Source: Modicisalibacter muralis (GTDB taxonomy: Bacteria; Pseudomonadota; Gammaproteobacteria; Pseudomonadales; Halomonadaceae). From it: a DNA stretch of 64,000 nucleotides. Below, piece after piece: positions 43,952 through 53,115 of this stretch. Position 1 is the first letter of the stretch; every line of letters starts with the position of its first letter. The notes beneath the pieces are model-generated. The model worked only from the letters and a program-made list of their open reading frames with translations, searched no databases and was not told the DNA's origin. Location of the stretch: contig NZ_FNGI01000002.1 in NCBI RefSeq assembly GCF_900102945.1, positions 186,001 to 250,000 on the forward strand, in the 5' to 3' direction. The position numbers were made by a program, and so were the translations under genes.

Positions 43952-45010
43952 TTAAGTTGACATACGATCAAGCTTTGCCACTAGGTCTTCCGCCCTCAGA
44001 TGCGTATACCGCCTCAGCATCTGCATTGACTTGTGACCACTGATCGCGGCGACCTCCTGGTCGGATAGCCCCGCCTCTACCAGCCGGCTGACGGCTTCAT
44101 GGCGTAGATCGTGAAAGCGGAAGTCATCAAGCCCAGCCTTCTTCTTCGCCTGGTTCCAGAGCTTGGTATAGGCGTAGGGGCCACGCTTGCCGCCTCGGCC
44201 AGGCTCACCGAAGAACACCAGGTCACAGTCGAGCGGCCGCACCGGGTTATTCAGCGCCTGCTTGAACACTTCGGTGGCAGCCTGAGTCAGCGGCACCAGG
44301 CGGGCTTCGTTGTTCTTGGTGTCGGTGAGGCGCACCACGCGGCGTTTAACGTCAACCTGCGAACGGGTGAGAGTCAGGATCTCCGACGAGCGCATGCCCG
44401 TCTCCAGGGCGATTCTGGCGATCCAGGCCAGCATGGGATTGCTGTGCTGCCGAAGTACGGCAAACAGGCGCTTCTCCTCGTCGGGGCCCAGGCGCCGGTC
44501 GCGTCCCTCCCCAGGGCTGGGCTTGCGAATGTTCTGGACGGGGTTGTAAGTCAGGCCCAAGCCCCATTCCTGGATGGCCACGGTGTAGAGGTGGCCAAGC
44601 AATGCAAGCTCCAGGCGCACGGTATTGGCGCTGATGGGCTTTCCCCGGTGTCCGAGGCTGTTCAGCCGAGTGTCGCGGTAGTTGGCGATAAGCTCCGGCG
44701 TCAGGGCCGCGAGGGAGTATTTGCCCAAGTGCTCGATGAGCGTATTGGCTTTGTGGCGTTCGCTTTTCTGGGTGCTGGGCTTTTTGGTTGGAGTAACGTC
44801 GGCCAAGTAGCGCTTGAGCGCAGCTTCGAGCGTCATGCGCTCCGAGGCACTGCGCTGGATATAGACACCACGCACCATTTCATCTTCGGTGCGGCGGCTC
44901 CAATCCTGGGCGTCACGTTTGGTACGAAAGGTCTTGGCGGTGGTGGGCCAGCCAGTCTTGCGGATGACGGCTTTCCAGCTACCAGAGGGGGTCTTGACGA
45001 TGGTGGCCAT
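43952..45010 (-). CDS. int: tyrosine recombinase (integrase)
   Basis: A 352-residue phage-type integrase. The N-terminal arm-binding/SAM-like region (ASERMTLEAALKRYLADVTP) is followed by the catalytic domain with the first Arg in ALETGMRSSEILTL, the His-x-x-Arg box HDLRHEAVSRL, and the closing GHKSMQMLRRYTHL with the nucleophilic Tyr. All active residues are present. It begins about 100 bases from the 3' end of the CAU tRNA gene, which it targets. GGAG precedes the ATG. Confidence 0.95.
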   Translation of the reverse strand: MATIVKTPSGSWKAVIRKTGWPTTAKTFRTKRDAQDWSRRTEDEMVRGVYIQRSASERMTLEAALKRYLADVTPTKKPSTQKSERHKANTLIEHLGKYSLAALTPELIANYRDTRLNSLGHRGKPISANTVRLELALLGHLYTVAIQEWGLGLTYNPVQNIRKPSPGEGRDRRLGPDEEKRLFAVLRQHSNPMLAWIARIALETGMRSSEILTLTRSQVDVKRRVVRLTDTKNNEARLVPLTQAATEVFKQALNNPVRPLDCDLVFFGEPGRGGKRGPYAYTKLWNQAKKKAGLDDFRFHDLRHEAVSRLVEAGLSDQEVAAISGHKSMQMLRRYTHLRAEDLVAKLDRMST

Positions 45011-45106
45011 GAAAATCTCCAGGGGGCTGAAGGATCGGCACTGTACCGAAACTGTACCCTTGGAACATGGGACTCACCAGAGATAATTGCTAAGTCACTG
45101 TTTTAA

Positions 45107-45184
<78 letters not shown>

Positions 45185-45272
45185 GTTGCAACGCGGCGTA
45201 TGATAGCGAATGGTGATGAATGAAACCAGCGGCTGAACGCTTGTTTTGGAAAGCATCCACGGAGGGCTTCGT

Positions 45273-45890
45273 ATGAATCGACTTCACATCATCCCGGCAT
45301 GGCGCCGTTTGGCTACCTTGGCATGGGTTGCGGGCGCTACATTGGTGCTGGCGCTGCCGGCGCAGGCGGCCTGGCAACTCGACCCCTCTCAGTCGCAGGT
45401 CGAGGCAACGATTATCGAAATAACGCCCAGCGGGCCGGTGCCGCACGAGCATCAGGTACGCCAATTGCAGGGAGAACTGAGTGCCGATGGCACGCTGCAC
45501 CTGCCGCTGAGTTTGCGCCAGACCGATGTCATCGAGCGCCTGGACGAGTTGCCGCCATGGCTTTCCAGCCTGGCCGATGTGACCCTGGCCACGGTTGTCA
45601 CCCAACTGCCGCCCTCACGGCTCAATAACCTGGCGATAGGCGAGTCGCTGACCGAGACGTTGATGCTCAACGTGCAAACCAATGGCGAGAATCGTCAGGA
45701 GCCGCTCAAGGTGCGTTTCACCCGCGAGAGCGAAGACGTCATCCGCATCCGTAACGCCGAGCGCGTGGCGCTGGACGGCCGCGAGTTGATGAACAATCAG
45801 AACGTGCGCTCGGTGCTGCTGTTACTGGGCTACGAGGAGATCGGCGACGAGGTGCCAGTGGAGCTCGATGCCACCCTCGTCGATCGCTGA
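45273..45890 (+). CDS. YceI-like periplasmic protein
   Basis: A 205-residue exported protein: signal peptide (cleavage near AQA-AW), then a mature start WQLDPSQSQVEAT and a beta-rich body (QLQGELSADGTLHLPLSLRQ) typical of YceI lipocalin-like proteins that bind amphiphiles such as isoprenoids. The match is moderate. The ATG at 45273 follows GGAGGG. The gene's stop overlaps the phosphopantetheinyl transferase start (TGATG), so both are co-transcribed. Confidence 0.72.
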   Translation: MNRLHIIPAWRRLATLAWVAGATLVLALPAQAAWQLDPSQSQVEATIIEITPSGPVPHEHQVRQLQGELSADGTLHLPLSLRQTDVIERLDELPPWLSSLADVTLATVVTQLPPSRLNNLAIGESLTETLMLNVQTNGENRQEPLKVRFTRESEDVIRIRNAERVALDGRELMNNQNVRSVLLLLGYEEIGDEVPVELDATLVDR

Positions 45891-46612
45891 TGTTGACACC
45901 ACTGCCCCCCTGTTGCGGCGCGCTCGATGAGCATTGGCCATGGCCCGAGCCGCTACCCGGCGCGCAATGGATAGCGCTGCGCTTCGACCGGGCTCGGTTC
46001 TCGTCCGATGATTTCCTGAAGTGCGAGATCGCATCACCCGATACCATCAGGTGTGCCGCGCCCAAGCGCCAGATGGAATTTCTGGCCGGTCGCCTGTGTG
46101 CGCGAGAGGCGCTGCATCGCCTGACCGGGATTGCCCACGTGCCGGCGATCGCGCAAAGCAAGGCGCCGGCCTGGCCCGCCGACCTGGTCGGGTCGATCAC
46201 TCATAGTGGCGACCTGGCCGCAGCATTGGTCGCGCCCGCACAGAGTTATCGCGGCCTCGGGCTGGACGCCGAAGCCATGCTCACCACCCAGCGCGGCGAA
46301 CGACTGGCCGGGCAGATTCTCACCCCCAGCGAACGCGACTGGTTGGCCACGCTGCCGATCGATCGACGGGGTCATTTCGTGACGCTGGCTTTCTCCCTGA
46401 AAGAGAGCCTGTTCAAGGCGCTGTTCCCGCTCGTCAACGTGCGTTTCTACTTTCAGGACGCGGAACTGATTGCCTGGAATAGCGAAACGCAGCAGGCAAC
46501 ACTGCAACTGCTCAAGTCCCTCTCCTCCGACTGGCCCGCAGCCAGCCGGCTACATGGCCAATACACGTTGCGGGATGGTTATTTGATCAGCCTGATCGCG
46601 ATTCCCGCCTAA
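45890..46612 (+). CDS. EntD-type 4'-phosphopantetheinyl transferase
   Basis: Transfers phosphopantetheine from CoA onto carrier domains, usually of siderophore non-ribosomal peptide synthetases. The 240-residue protein has the EntD pattern: KRQMEFLAGRLCAREAL, GSITHSGDLAAALV, the Mg-binding GLGLDAE and the C-terminal FSLKESLFKALFPL with the conserved Lys-Glu-Ser and Lys. No synthetase lies in the window, but siderophore uptake and export genes follow, so the client is probably a siderophore synthetase elsewhere. Confidence 0.92.
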   Translation: MLTPLPPCCGALDEHWPWPEPLPGAQWIALRFDRARFSSDDFLKCEIASPDTIRCAAPKRQMEFLAGRLCAREALHRLTGIAHVPAIAQSKAPAWPADLVGSITHSGDLAAALVAPAQSYRGLGLDAEAMLTTQRGERLAGQILTPSERDWLATLPIDRRGHFVTLAFSLKESLFKALFPLVNVRFYFQDAELIAWNSETQQATLQLLKSLSSDWPAASRLHGQYTLRDGYLISLIAIPA

Positions 46613-46682
46613 ACGACCCCGAGACTCACCGAAGTTCCCCTTGCTTGCCCTGCATGAGGCAGGGCGATAAACTCTCGCCGCG

Positions 46683-46702
46683 AATACAAATACTTCTCAT
46701 TA
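46683..46702. promoter_or_regulatory. Fur-box-like sequence before the first TonB receptor
   Basis: On the minus strand TAATGAGAAGTATTTGTAT agrees with the 3' part of the Fur consensus at about two thirds of positions. It lies 20 bases before the receptor ATG. Iron-repressed control is expected for this gene. Confidence 0.5.
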
Positions 46703-46721
46703 AAATAAGGGAACGATTCAC

Positions 46722-48845
46722 ATGCAGCCCACGAGCCGTCATCCTGTCGGCATAGCGGTATTGGCCGGCCTTTCCTTCACCGGGGCCATGTCGCCCGCCT
46801 GGGGGCAATCATCGGAGCCACAACAAGGCGATGCCGTCACCCTGGCGCCGCTGACTGTCACCGGCCAGGCCGCGACCAAGACCGAAACATCATTCCTGGA
46901 GACACCACAATCGGTCTCCAACGTCGATCGCGAAGAGATGGACGAGCGCGGCGTTCGTACCGTGCGCGAGGCGGTTCAATACACGCCCGGTGTCTACACC
47001 AACCAGATCGGCGCCTCGAACCGCTACGACTACCTGGTGATGCGCGGCTTCTCGGACGGGAGCTTGAGCAATACCTATCTCGATGGCCTCAAGGTAATGG
47101 GCGATTCCAACAGCTACAGTTCGATGGTAATCGACCCGTGGTTCCTGGATAACATCGAGATTGTCAAGGGTCCCGCATCGGTACTTTATGGGCGATCTTC
47201 TCCCGGTGGCCTGGTCGCTTTAACCAGCAAGAAGCCGCTCTTCGAGGACTATCACCAGCTACGCTTCAGCGTCGGCAATAATAACCAGCGCAGCGCAGCA
47301 TTCGATTTTTCCGGTCCGCTCGACGAGGAACGCCGCGTCGCCTATCGCCTGATGGGGATCGGCAGCAAGAGCGACACCCAGTTTGGCCCGGTCGAAGAGG
47401 AGCGTTACGCCATCGCTCCCTCGCTCACCATGGACCTAACGGATGCCACCAGCCTGACGCTATATGCCTATTTGCAAAAGGACCCAGAAGGCGGCTATCA
47501 CTCCGGTGTGCCCTATGAAGGCTCGGTGGAGAGTCATAATGGTCACAAGATTGATAATGGCTTCTTCGACGGCGAAGACGACTACGACAAGTTCGAGCGC
47601 TATCAGCGCATGTTCGGCTACAACATCGAGCATCGCTTCGGCGACAATGTTACTGCGCGCCAGAAGCTGCGCTACCTCAATGCTGATGTTCACATGGATC
47701 AGGTGGCGCAGTTAGGCTGGGACGGCGGCACCAATGAGCTTTCCCGCGCTTACTACGGCGCCAAAGAATCGCTACAGGCGTGGACACTGGATAACCAGGT
47801 GGAAGCTAAACTCAATGGCGGCTTCATCGATCACACCTTGCTGGTAGGGATCGATTACCAGAAGCGCAAGAACGATGTGGTCTACTCCACAGCTAGTTTC
47901 CCCAATATAAATCCCTTCGACCCCAGCTACGGCGGCGGCCCAACTAGCGATATTTCCGTTTATGCGGACGAACGTCACGAGTTGGAGCAGACCGGCATCT
48001 ATCTTCAGGATCAAATGGCGATCGACCGCTGGCGGTTGACGCTGGGCGGTCGCTACGACTGGGTGGATATCACCAATACCAGCCGTCTCACCAATAACGA
48101 TAGCAAGCTCGTCGACACCCAGTTCAGCGGTCGCGCCGGACTGCTCTATCTGTTCGACAACGGCCTCGCGCCCTACTTGAGCTACAACACCGCCTTTACA
48201 CCGACCAGCTTCACCGATGCTAATGATGATCTGCTTGAACCGATGGAAGGCGAGCAATGGGAAACCGGTCTCAAGTATCAGCCATCGGGGACACGAGATC
48301 GCTACAGCCTATCGCTCTTCCGCATCAACCAGGAAAACGTCGCCACCAAGGAACAACCGACCGCCCCCTATCGCTCCGTGGGCGAGATCCAATCCCAAGG
48401 GGTCGAGCTGGAAGCCCGAACCTACCTGACCGACAATTTCCGCCTACAAGTCGGCTATGCCTATACCGACATTACCTACGAGAAGAGTGACGTGCCCGGC
48501 GAACAGGGCAATTACGCCATCTACGCACCCCGCCATCAAGCCAGCCTGTGGGGCCACTATACTTTCGTCCGCGGGCCACTGGATGGCCTGGATGCCGGTC
48601 TCGGCGTACGTTACTACGCCGATATCTATGCCGATCGCGCCAATACCGAAACGGTGCCGGACTACACCCTGGTCGATGCCACCGTGGGTTACGACCTCGC
48701 CAAGCTCGGCCTTCAAGGGGTCAGCGCCCGACTCAATGTCAGCAACCTGCTCGACAAGGAATACGTCGCCTCATGTAACTCTCTCACCTACTGCTACTTC
48801 GGCGCCGAGCGCAGCGTCGTCGGCACGCTGAGCTACTCGTTCTAA
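46722..48845 (+). CDS. TonB-dependent siderophore receptor (FhuA/FpvA-like)
   Basis: A 707-residue outer-membrane receptor. Signal peptide (to about residue 29, WGQ), a TonB box-like segment (VTLAPLTVTG), a plug domain (TPQSVSNVDREEMDERGVRT, VKGPASVLYGRSSPGGLV) and a 22-strand barrel ending in the aromatic VGTLSYSF follow the family order. The pattern is that of ferri-hydroxamate receptors such as FhuA and FoxA. Close to the C-terminus two Cys (VASCNSLTYC) could form a barrel disulfide, as in FhuA. A Fur-like site lies upstream. Confidence 0.92.
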   Translation: MQPTSRHPVGIAVLAGLSFTGAMSPAWGQSSEPQQGDAVTLAPLTVTGQAATKTETSFLETPQSVSNVDREEMDERGVRTVREAVQYTPGVYTNQIGASNRYDYLVMRGFSDGSLSNTYLDGLKVMGDSNSYSSMVIDPWFLDNIEIVKGPASVLYGRSSPGGLVALTSKKPLFEDYHQLRFSVGNNNQRSAAFDFSGPLDEERRVAYRLMGIGSKSDTQFGPVEEERYAIAPSLTMDLTDATSLTLYAYLQKDPEGGYHSGVPYEGSVESHNGHKIDNGFFDGEDDYDKFERYQRMFGYNIEHRFGDNVTARQKLRYLNADVHMDQVAQLGWDGGTNELSRAYYGAKESLQAWTLDNQVEAKLNGGFIDHTLLVGIDYQKRKNDVVYSTASFPNINPFDPSYGGGPTSDISVYADERHELEQTGIYLQDQMAIDRWRLTLGGRYDWVDITNTSRLTNNDSKLVDTQFSGRAGLLYLFDNGLAPYLSYNTAFTPTSFTDANDDLLEPMEGEQWETGLKYQPSGTRDRYSLSLFRINQENVATKEQPTAPYRSVGEIQSQGVELEARTYLTDNFRLQVGYAYTDITYEKSDVPGEQGNYAIYAPRHQASLWGHYTFVRGPLDGLDAGLGVRYYADIYADRANTETVPDYTLVDATVGYDLAKLGLQGVSARLNVSNLLDKEYVASCNSLTYCYFGAERSVVGTLSYSF

Positions 48846-48963
48846 CCAGCTTTTAGCATCCTCCCGGATCGGCATGCACTAACGCATGCCGGTCACCCCG
48901 AGTCATCGCATCCACCTAGCTTCTGTTCTCGATCCCGGCTATTTGCGATACGCAAAATATGCT

Positions 48964-48980
48964 AATGCGAATCAATGCTA
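48964..48980. promoter_or_regulatory. Fur-box-like sequence before the IutA-like receptor
   Basis: AATGCGAATCAATGCTA with further A/T flanks resembles the AATGATAATCATTATC core, matching best in the left half. It lies about 80 bases before the ATG, in a promoter-like AT-rich stretch. Confidence 0.45.
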
Positions 48981-49060
48981 TTGAGGTTTTTCCCCAAGCG
49001 AGTATCCTGCCTGCGTTTTCTCCCAAAAAAATACACGCCTCATCATCAAGGGAACACCGC

Positions 49061-51157
49061 ATGAAAAAGACGCTATCCTTCGGCCTCGCCGTGGTCGCCG
49101 GCACCACGGCGCTGGGCTCGCAGGCTCAGGAGGTCCAGGACACCATGGTGGTGGTCGGCTCGCGCACGCCGACCGAGATCAGCCAGATCCCCGGTGCCGT
49201 CTGGGTAGTCGAGAAAGAAGAGTTGCAGCAGCAGATCAGCACCGGCGCCGATCTCAAGACCGCGCTGGGTAAGCTGGTGCCGGGTCTCGATTTCGCGCCG
49301 CAGGGCCGCACAAACTATGGTCAGAACATGCGCGGCCGCAGCGTGCAGGTACTGATCGATGGCGTGTCGATGAACAGTTCGCGCGGCATATCGCGCCAGT
49401 TCGACTCCATCGATCCCTTCAATATCGAGCGTGTCGAAGTGATCTCCGGCGCCAGCAGCCTGTACGGCGGCGGCGCCACCGGCGGCATCATCAATATCAT
49501 CACCCGCAAGGGCGAGCCCGGCGGCCTGAAACTACGCACCGAAACGGGCATCACCACCGGCTTCAACGACAGCAGCGATCTCGACTATCGCCTCGCGCAA
49601 TCGGCCAGCGGCGGCAACGAGCGCGTGCAGGGTTACATCGGCGTCGCCTATCAGGACAACGGCCGCCACTTCGATGCCAGCGGCAACGAGATCTTCCCGG
49701 ATATCGCCCAGACCGACCTACAGGACAATCGCAGCATCGACGTGCTGGGTAATCTGTCTTTCAATATCGATGCCAACCAGACCCTGAGCGTCGGTGCCCA
49801 ACTCTACCGCTCCGGTTACGAGGGCGACCGTGGCGTCTACTTCCCCAACCTGGACGCTACCCCCGCCAACCTGGATGATGCCGAGATTCGCGATGGTTAT
49901 AGCTCGGATCGCGACCCGGCCACCGACCGCAAGATGGTCAACCTGCAATACCATCATGCCGACCTGCTGGGCCAGAATTTCTACCTGCAGGCCTTCCACC
50001 GCGAGGAGGAAGCCAGCTTTCAGGCCTTCCCTTACTCGGTCGACGACGGTTACGAATTCCGCGCCTCCAAGCAGAACACTGATTTGAGCGGCATCAAGGG
50101 ACTGTTCGATGCGCAACTAAGCGACAACATCGGCCTGACCTATGGGCTGGACCTGACCCGCGAGCAGTTCGATGCCGATCAAATGTTCTTCGATCAGGCC
50201 ATCGCGGATGCAAGCGGCGGCCTGGTACAGGAAGAGGCCAGCATCGGGCCGCGCTACCCCGGCTATGAAGTCGATACGATCGCTGCCTTCACCCAGGCCG
50301 ACTGGCAGGTGAACGAGGGGCTCAAACTCTCCGCAGGCGTGCGCCAGCAACGCATGGATGTCGAAGTTGACGACTTCAAGGGCATCCCCGGCGGCGAAAA
50401 CGACTACGACGCTACCCTGTTCAATGCCAGCGCGCTCTACGATTACGGCAACGGCCATCAGAACTGGCTGCGCTATAGCCAGGGTTTCGAACTACCCGAT
50501 CCCGCCAAGTACTATGGCAAGAGCGCGAACATCAGCGTCGCCGAGAACCCGTTGAGCGCTATCGAGACCGACCAGGTCGAGCTCGGCTGGCGTTACCGTG
50601 GTGGCGACTGGATGACCCAGGCGGCGATCTACTACGCCTGGTCCGACAAGGCAGTGGAGAACGCCGAGGACCTGAGTGTCACCGTGGTCGACGAGAAGAA
50701 GCGCGACTATGGCTTCGAGGGCGCCGTGACGCGCTACTTCGACCATGGTTTCGAGGCCGGCGGCACCCTGCATCTAGTGCGCTCCGAGCAGAAGAACGAC
50801 GATGGTGAGTGGGAGAAGCGCGACGCCCGCTACGCCTCGGTCTCATCAGCCACCGCTTTCGTCGGCTGGTCGGACCTGACCCGCTCGGCACGGCTACAGG
50901 CCAACCACGCCCTCGACCTGGAGGATGCCGAAGGCCGCGAGATCGATGGCTACACCACTTTGGATATGCTGCTCAGCCAGCAGACCGATATTGGCAAGTT
51001 CAGCTTCGGCGTGCAAAACCTGCTCGACGAGCAGTACTCCACCGTCTGGGGTCAGCGCGCCGCCATGTTCTACTCGCCTTTCTATGGTCCCGAATACCTC
51101 TACGACTATCAAGGCCGTGGCCGCACCTACAGCCTGACCTGGTCGCATCAGTACTGA
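49061..51157 (+). CDS. IutA-like TonB-dependent siderophore receptor
   Basis: A 698-residue receptor with a signal peptide (cleavage near SQA-QE), TonB box DTMVVVGSRTP, a plug with GRTNYGQNMRGRSVQVLIDG, MNSSRGISRQFDSIDPFNIE and SGASSLYGGGATGGIINIIT, and a barrel ending in TYSLTWSHQY. The SRQFDSIDPFNI and GGGATGG stretches are very like ferric aerobactin receptor IutA, so aerobactin or a related citrate-hydroxamate is the likely ligand. Start 49061 is chosen for AAGGGA upstream and the family signal peptide MKKTLSFGL. The fhuCDB genes follow on the same strand. Confidence 0.9.
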   Translation: MKKTLSFGLAVVAGTTALGSQAQEVQDTMVVVGSRTPTEISQIPGAVWVVEKEELQQQISTGADLKTALGKLVPGLDFAPQGRTNYGQNMRGRSVQVLIDGVSMNSSRGISRQFDSIDPFNIERVEVISGASSLYGGGATGGIINIITRKGEPGGLKLRTETGITTGFNDSSDLDYRLAQSASGGNERVQGYIGVAYQDNGRHFDASGNEIFPDIAQTDLQDNRSIDVLGNLSFNIDANQTLSVGAQLYRSGYEGDRGVYFPNLDATPANLDDAEIRDGYSSDRDPATDRKMVNLQYHHADLLGQNFYLQAFHREEEASFQAFPYSVDDGYEFRASKQNTDLSGIKGLFDAQLSDNIGLTYGLDLTREQFDADQMFFDQAIADASGGLVQEEASIGPRYPGYEVDTIAAFTQADWQVNEGLKLSAGVRQQRMDVEVDDFKGIPGGENDYDATLFNASALYDYGNGHQNWLRYSQGFELPDPAKYYGKSANISVAENPLSAIETDQVELGWRYRGGDWMTQAAIYYAWSDKAVENAEDLSVTVVDEKKRDYGFEGAVTRYFDHGFEAGGTLHLVRSEQKNDDGEWEKRDARYASVSSATAFVGWSDLTRSARLQANHALDLEDAEGREIDGYTTLDMLLSQQTDIGKFSFGVQNLLDEQYSTVWGQRAAMFYSPFYGPEYLYDYQGRGRTYSLTWSHQY

Positions 51158-51296
51158 TTCATCGCCAGCCGTTCATCGTCAATGTTCGCCTCGCTTTCGC
51201 CCACCCCTCGCGGTGGGCGTTTTCCGTTGGGCTTCCACCCGGCTCTGGCGCTTGCCTAACCTGCGCGGCGAGGGTCGACGCGGCGAATCTCACTTT

Positions 51297-51315
51297 GATA
51301 ATTGTTCTTATTTGG
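51297..51315. promoter_or_regulatory. Fur-box-like sequence before fhuC
   Basis: GATAATTGTTCTTATTTGG begins with a perfect GATAAT arm and keeps several consensus bases in the second arm. It lies about 50 bases before fhuC and suggests iron-repressed transcription of fhuCDB. Confidence 0.5.
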
Positions 51316-51362
51316 ATTACGATTGCGGCCTGTGATTTTCCTTCCCTCGCGGGGTCGCCAGC

Positions 51363-52130
51363 ATGTTCGAGGTCAATGCCGCCAGCTTTCAGGTCAGCGG
51401 TAAGTGTCTGTTGCAGCCAACCGAATTGACCTTTGTCGAGGGTCAGGTCTACGGGCTGATCGGCCATAACGGCTCTGGCAAGTCGACCCTGCTCAAGCTG
51501 CTCGCCCAGCAGCAACCGGCCAGCCAGGGCGCCATTCACCTCGATGGTCGCCCGCTATCCGCCTGGGGTACCCGCGAATTCGCTCGCCAGGTGGCCTATT
51601 TGCCGCAGCACCTGCCCAGCGCCGAGAATCTCACCGGGCGCGAACTGGTCGGTTTCGGCCGCTACCCCTGGCACGGCCTGCTGGGACGCTTGACCCGCGA
51701 GGATCATGCGCAGATCGAGCGCGCCATCGCCCTGACCCATACCGAGGCATTCGCCGACCGCCTGGTCGACACGCTCTCGGGCGGCGAGCGCCAGCGCGTC
51801 TGGCTGGCCATGCTGCTGGCCCAGGGCAGCCGCTACCTGCTGCTCGACGAACCACTGGCGGCATTGGATATCGCCCATCAGGTCGAGGTGCTGGCGCTGG
51901 TGCGCAAGCTGTGCCATGAACTCGGGCTGGGGGTAATCATCGTGCTGCACGACGTCAACATGGCGGCACGCTATTGCGACCGGTTGATCGCCCTGCACAG
52001 CGGCCGGCTGCTGGCCGAGGGCTCGCCGGGCGAGATGATGTGCGATGCCACGCTGGAAGCCATCTATGGCATTCCCATGCGCGTGATGTCGCACCCCGGC
52101 GGCGAGCACTCCATCGCCGTCATTCATTGA
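51363..52130 (+). CDS. fhuC: ferric-hydroxamate ABC transporter ATPase
   Basis: A 255-residue FecE/FhuC-type ATPase driving uptake of iron-siderophores across the inner membrane. Walker A ([12 protein letters not shown]), Q-loop YLPQHLP, the GRYPWHGLLGRLT segment typical of FhuC, signature LSGGERQRVWLAML and Walker B (YLLLDEPLAALD) are complete. It starts a three-gene set with fhuD and fhuB. Confidence 0.93.
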   Translation: MFEVNAASFQVSGKCLLQPTELTFVEGQVYGLIGHNGSGKSTLLKLLAQQQPASQGAIHLDGRPLSAWGTREFARQVAYLPQHLPSAENLTGRELVGFGRYPWHGLLGRLTREDHAQIERAIALTHTEAFADRLVDTLSGGERQRVWLAMLLAQGSRYLLLDEPLAALDIAHQVEVLALVRKLCHELGLGVIIVLHDVNMAARYCDRLIALHSGRLLAEGSPGEMMCDATLEAIYGIPMRVMSHPGGEHSIAVIH

Positions 52131-52170
52131 AGGCCCCTCGCTTGCCCTGTTCACTCGCCGCGGAGCCCGC

Positions 52171-53115
52171 GTGACCCACGATTGCCCCGATTCATCCTGG
52201 CGCACCCTTACCCGACGCCTCCTGATGATGGCGCTTGTCGCCCTGCTTTTGCCCAGCATGACCGTGCGGGCCGCCAACGCGGAACCGACCGAGACATCCA
52301 AAATCGTCACCCTCGACTGGACGCTGGCCGAGACGCTGCTGGCGCTGGGCGTCACGCCGCTGGGTGTTGCGCAAATCGACGCCTACCATAGTTGGGCCGG
52401 CAATCGAATGCCCGATGCGGTCACCGATATCGGCCTGCGCGCTCAGCCCAACCTGGAACTGCTGGCGAGCCTTGACCCTGAACGCATCCTGATCTCGCCG
52501 ATGTTCGCCTCGCTCGAACCGCGCCTGTCGCATATCGCCCCGGTCAAGACGCTGGGCATCTATCTGGCCGAGGGCGATACCTGGTCGAACATGCTCGCCG
52601 TCACCCGCGAGATGGCCCGCCTGGTCGACCGTCCCAAGGCGGCGCGGCAACTGATCGACGCCACCGAGGAACACCTGGCGCGCCTGCGCCGCAAGCTCCC
52701 TGAGGATGTGCCGCCGTTACTGCTCGTCCAGTTCATGGATGCCCGCCATGTGCGGGTTTCCGGCGCGGGCAGTCTGCATCAGGCGGTATTCGAGCGCCTG
52801 GGGCTAGAAAGCGCCTGGACCGGCCCCACCAACGCTTGGGGGTTTTCACTGGTCGGGCTGGAAGAACTGGCCGGCATCGATGCGCAACTGGTGGTCATCA
52901 AACCCATGCCAACGGGAGTCAGGCAACGACTCGAGGCGAGTGGGCTATGGCAAAACCTGACCGCTGTGCGCCGCCACGAGGTGCTGTACTTGCCGCCGGT
53001 GTGGGGATTCGGCGGCCTGCCCTCGGCGCGCCGCTTCGCCGACCTGCTCGTCGAGGAACTGATTCACGACACTGACCAGGCATCCGCCTCAGCCGGGGAA
53101 AGCGACCATGGTTGA
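52171..53115 (+). CDS. fhuD: ferric-hydroxamate periplasmic binding protein
   Basis: A 314-residue binding protein of the FhuD class, with an N-terminal signal ([20 protein letters not shown]) and the two-lobed, single-helix-linked fold seen as [39 protein letters not shown] and [20 protein letters not shown]. It hands ferric hydroxamates to FhuB. The GTG start follows CGGAG. The 3' end overlaps fhuB by eight bases. Confidence 0.9.
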   Translation: MTHDCPDSSWRTLTRRLLMMALVALLLPSMTVRAANAEPTETSKIVTLDWTLAETLLALGVTPLGVAQIDAYHSWAGNRMPDAVTDIGLRAQPNLELLASLDPERILISPMFASLEPRLSHIAPVKTLGIYLAEGDTWSNMLAVTREMARLVDRPKAARQLIDATEEHLARLRRKLPEDVPPLLLVQFMDARHVRVSGAGSLHQAVFERLGLESAWTGPTNAWGFSLVGLEELAGIDAQLVVIKPMPTGVRQRLEASGLWQNLTAVRRHEVLYLPPVWGFGGLPSARRFADLLVEELIHDTDQASASAGESDHG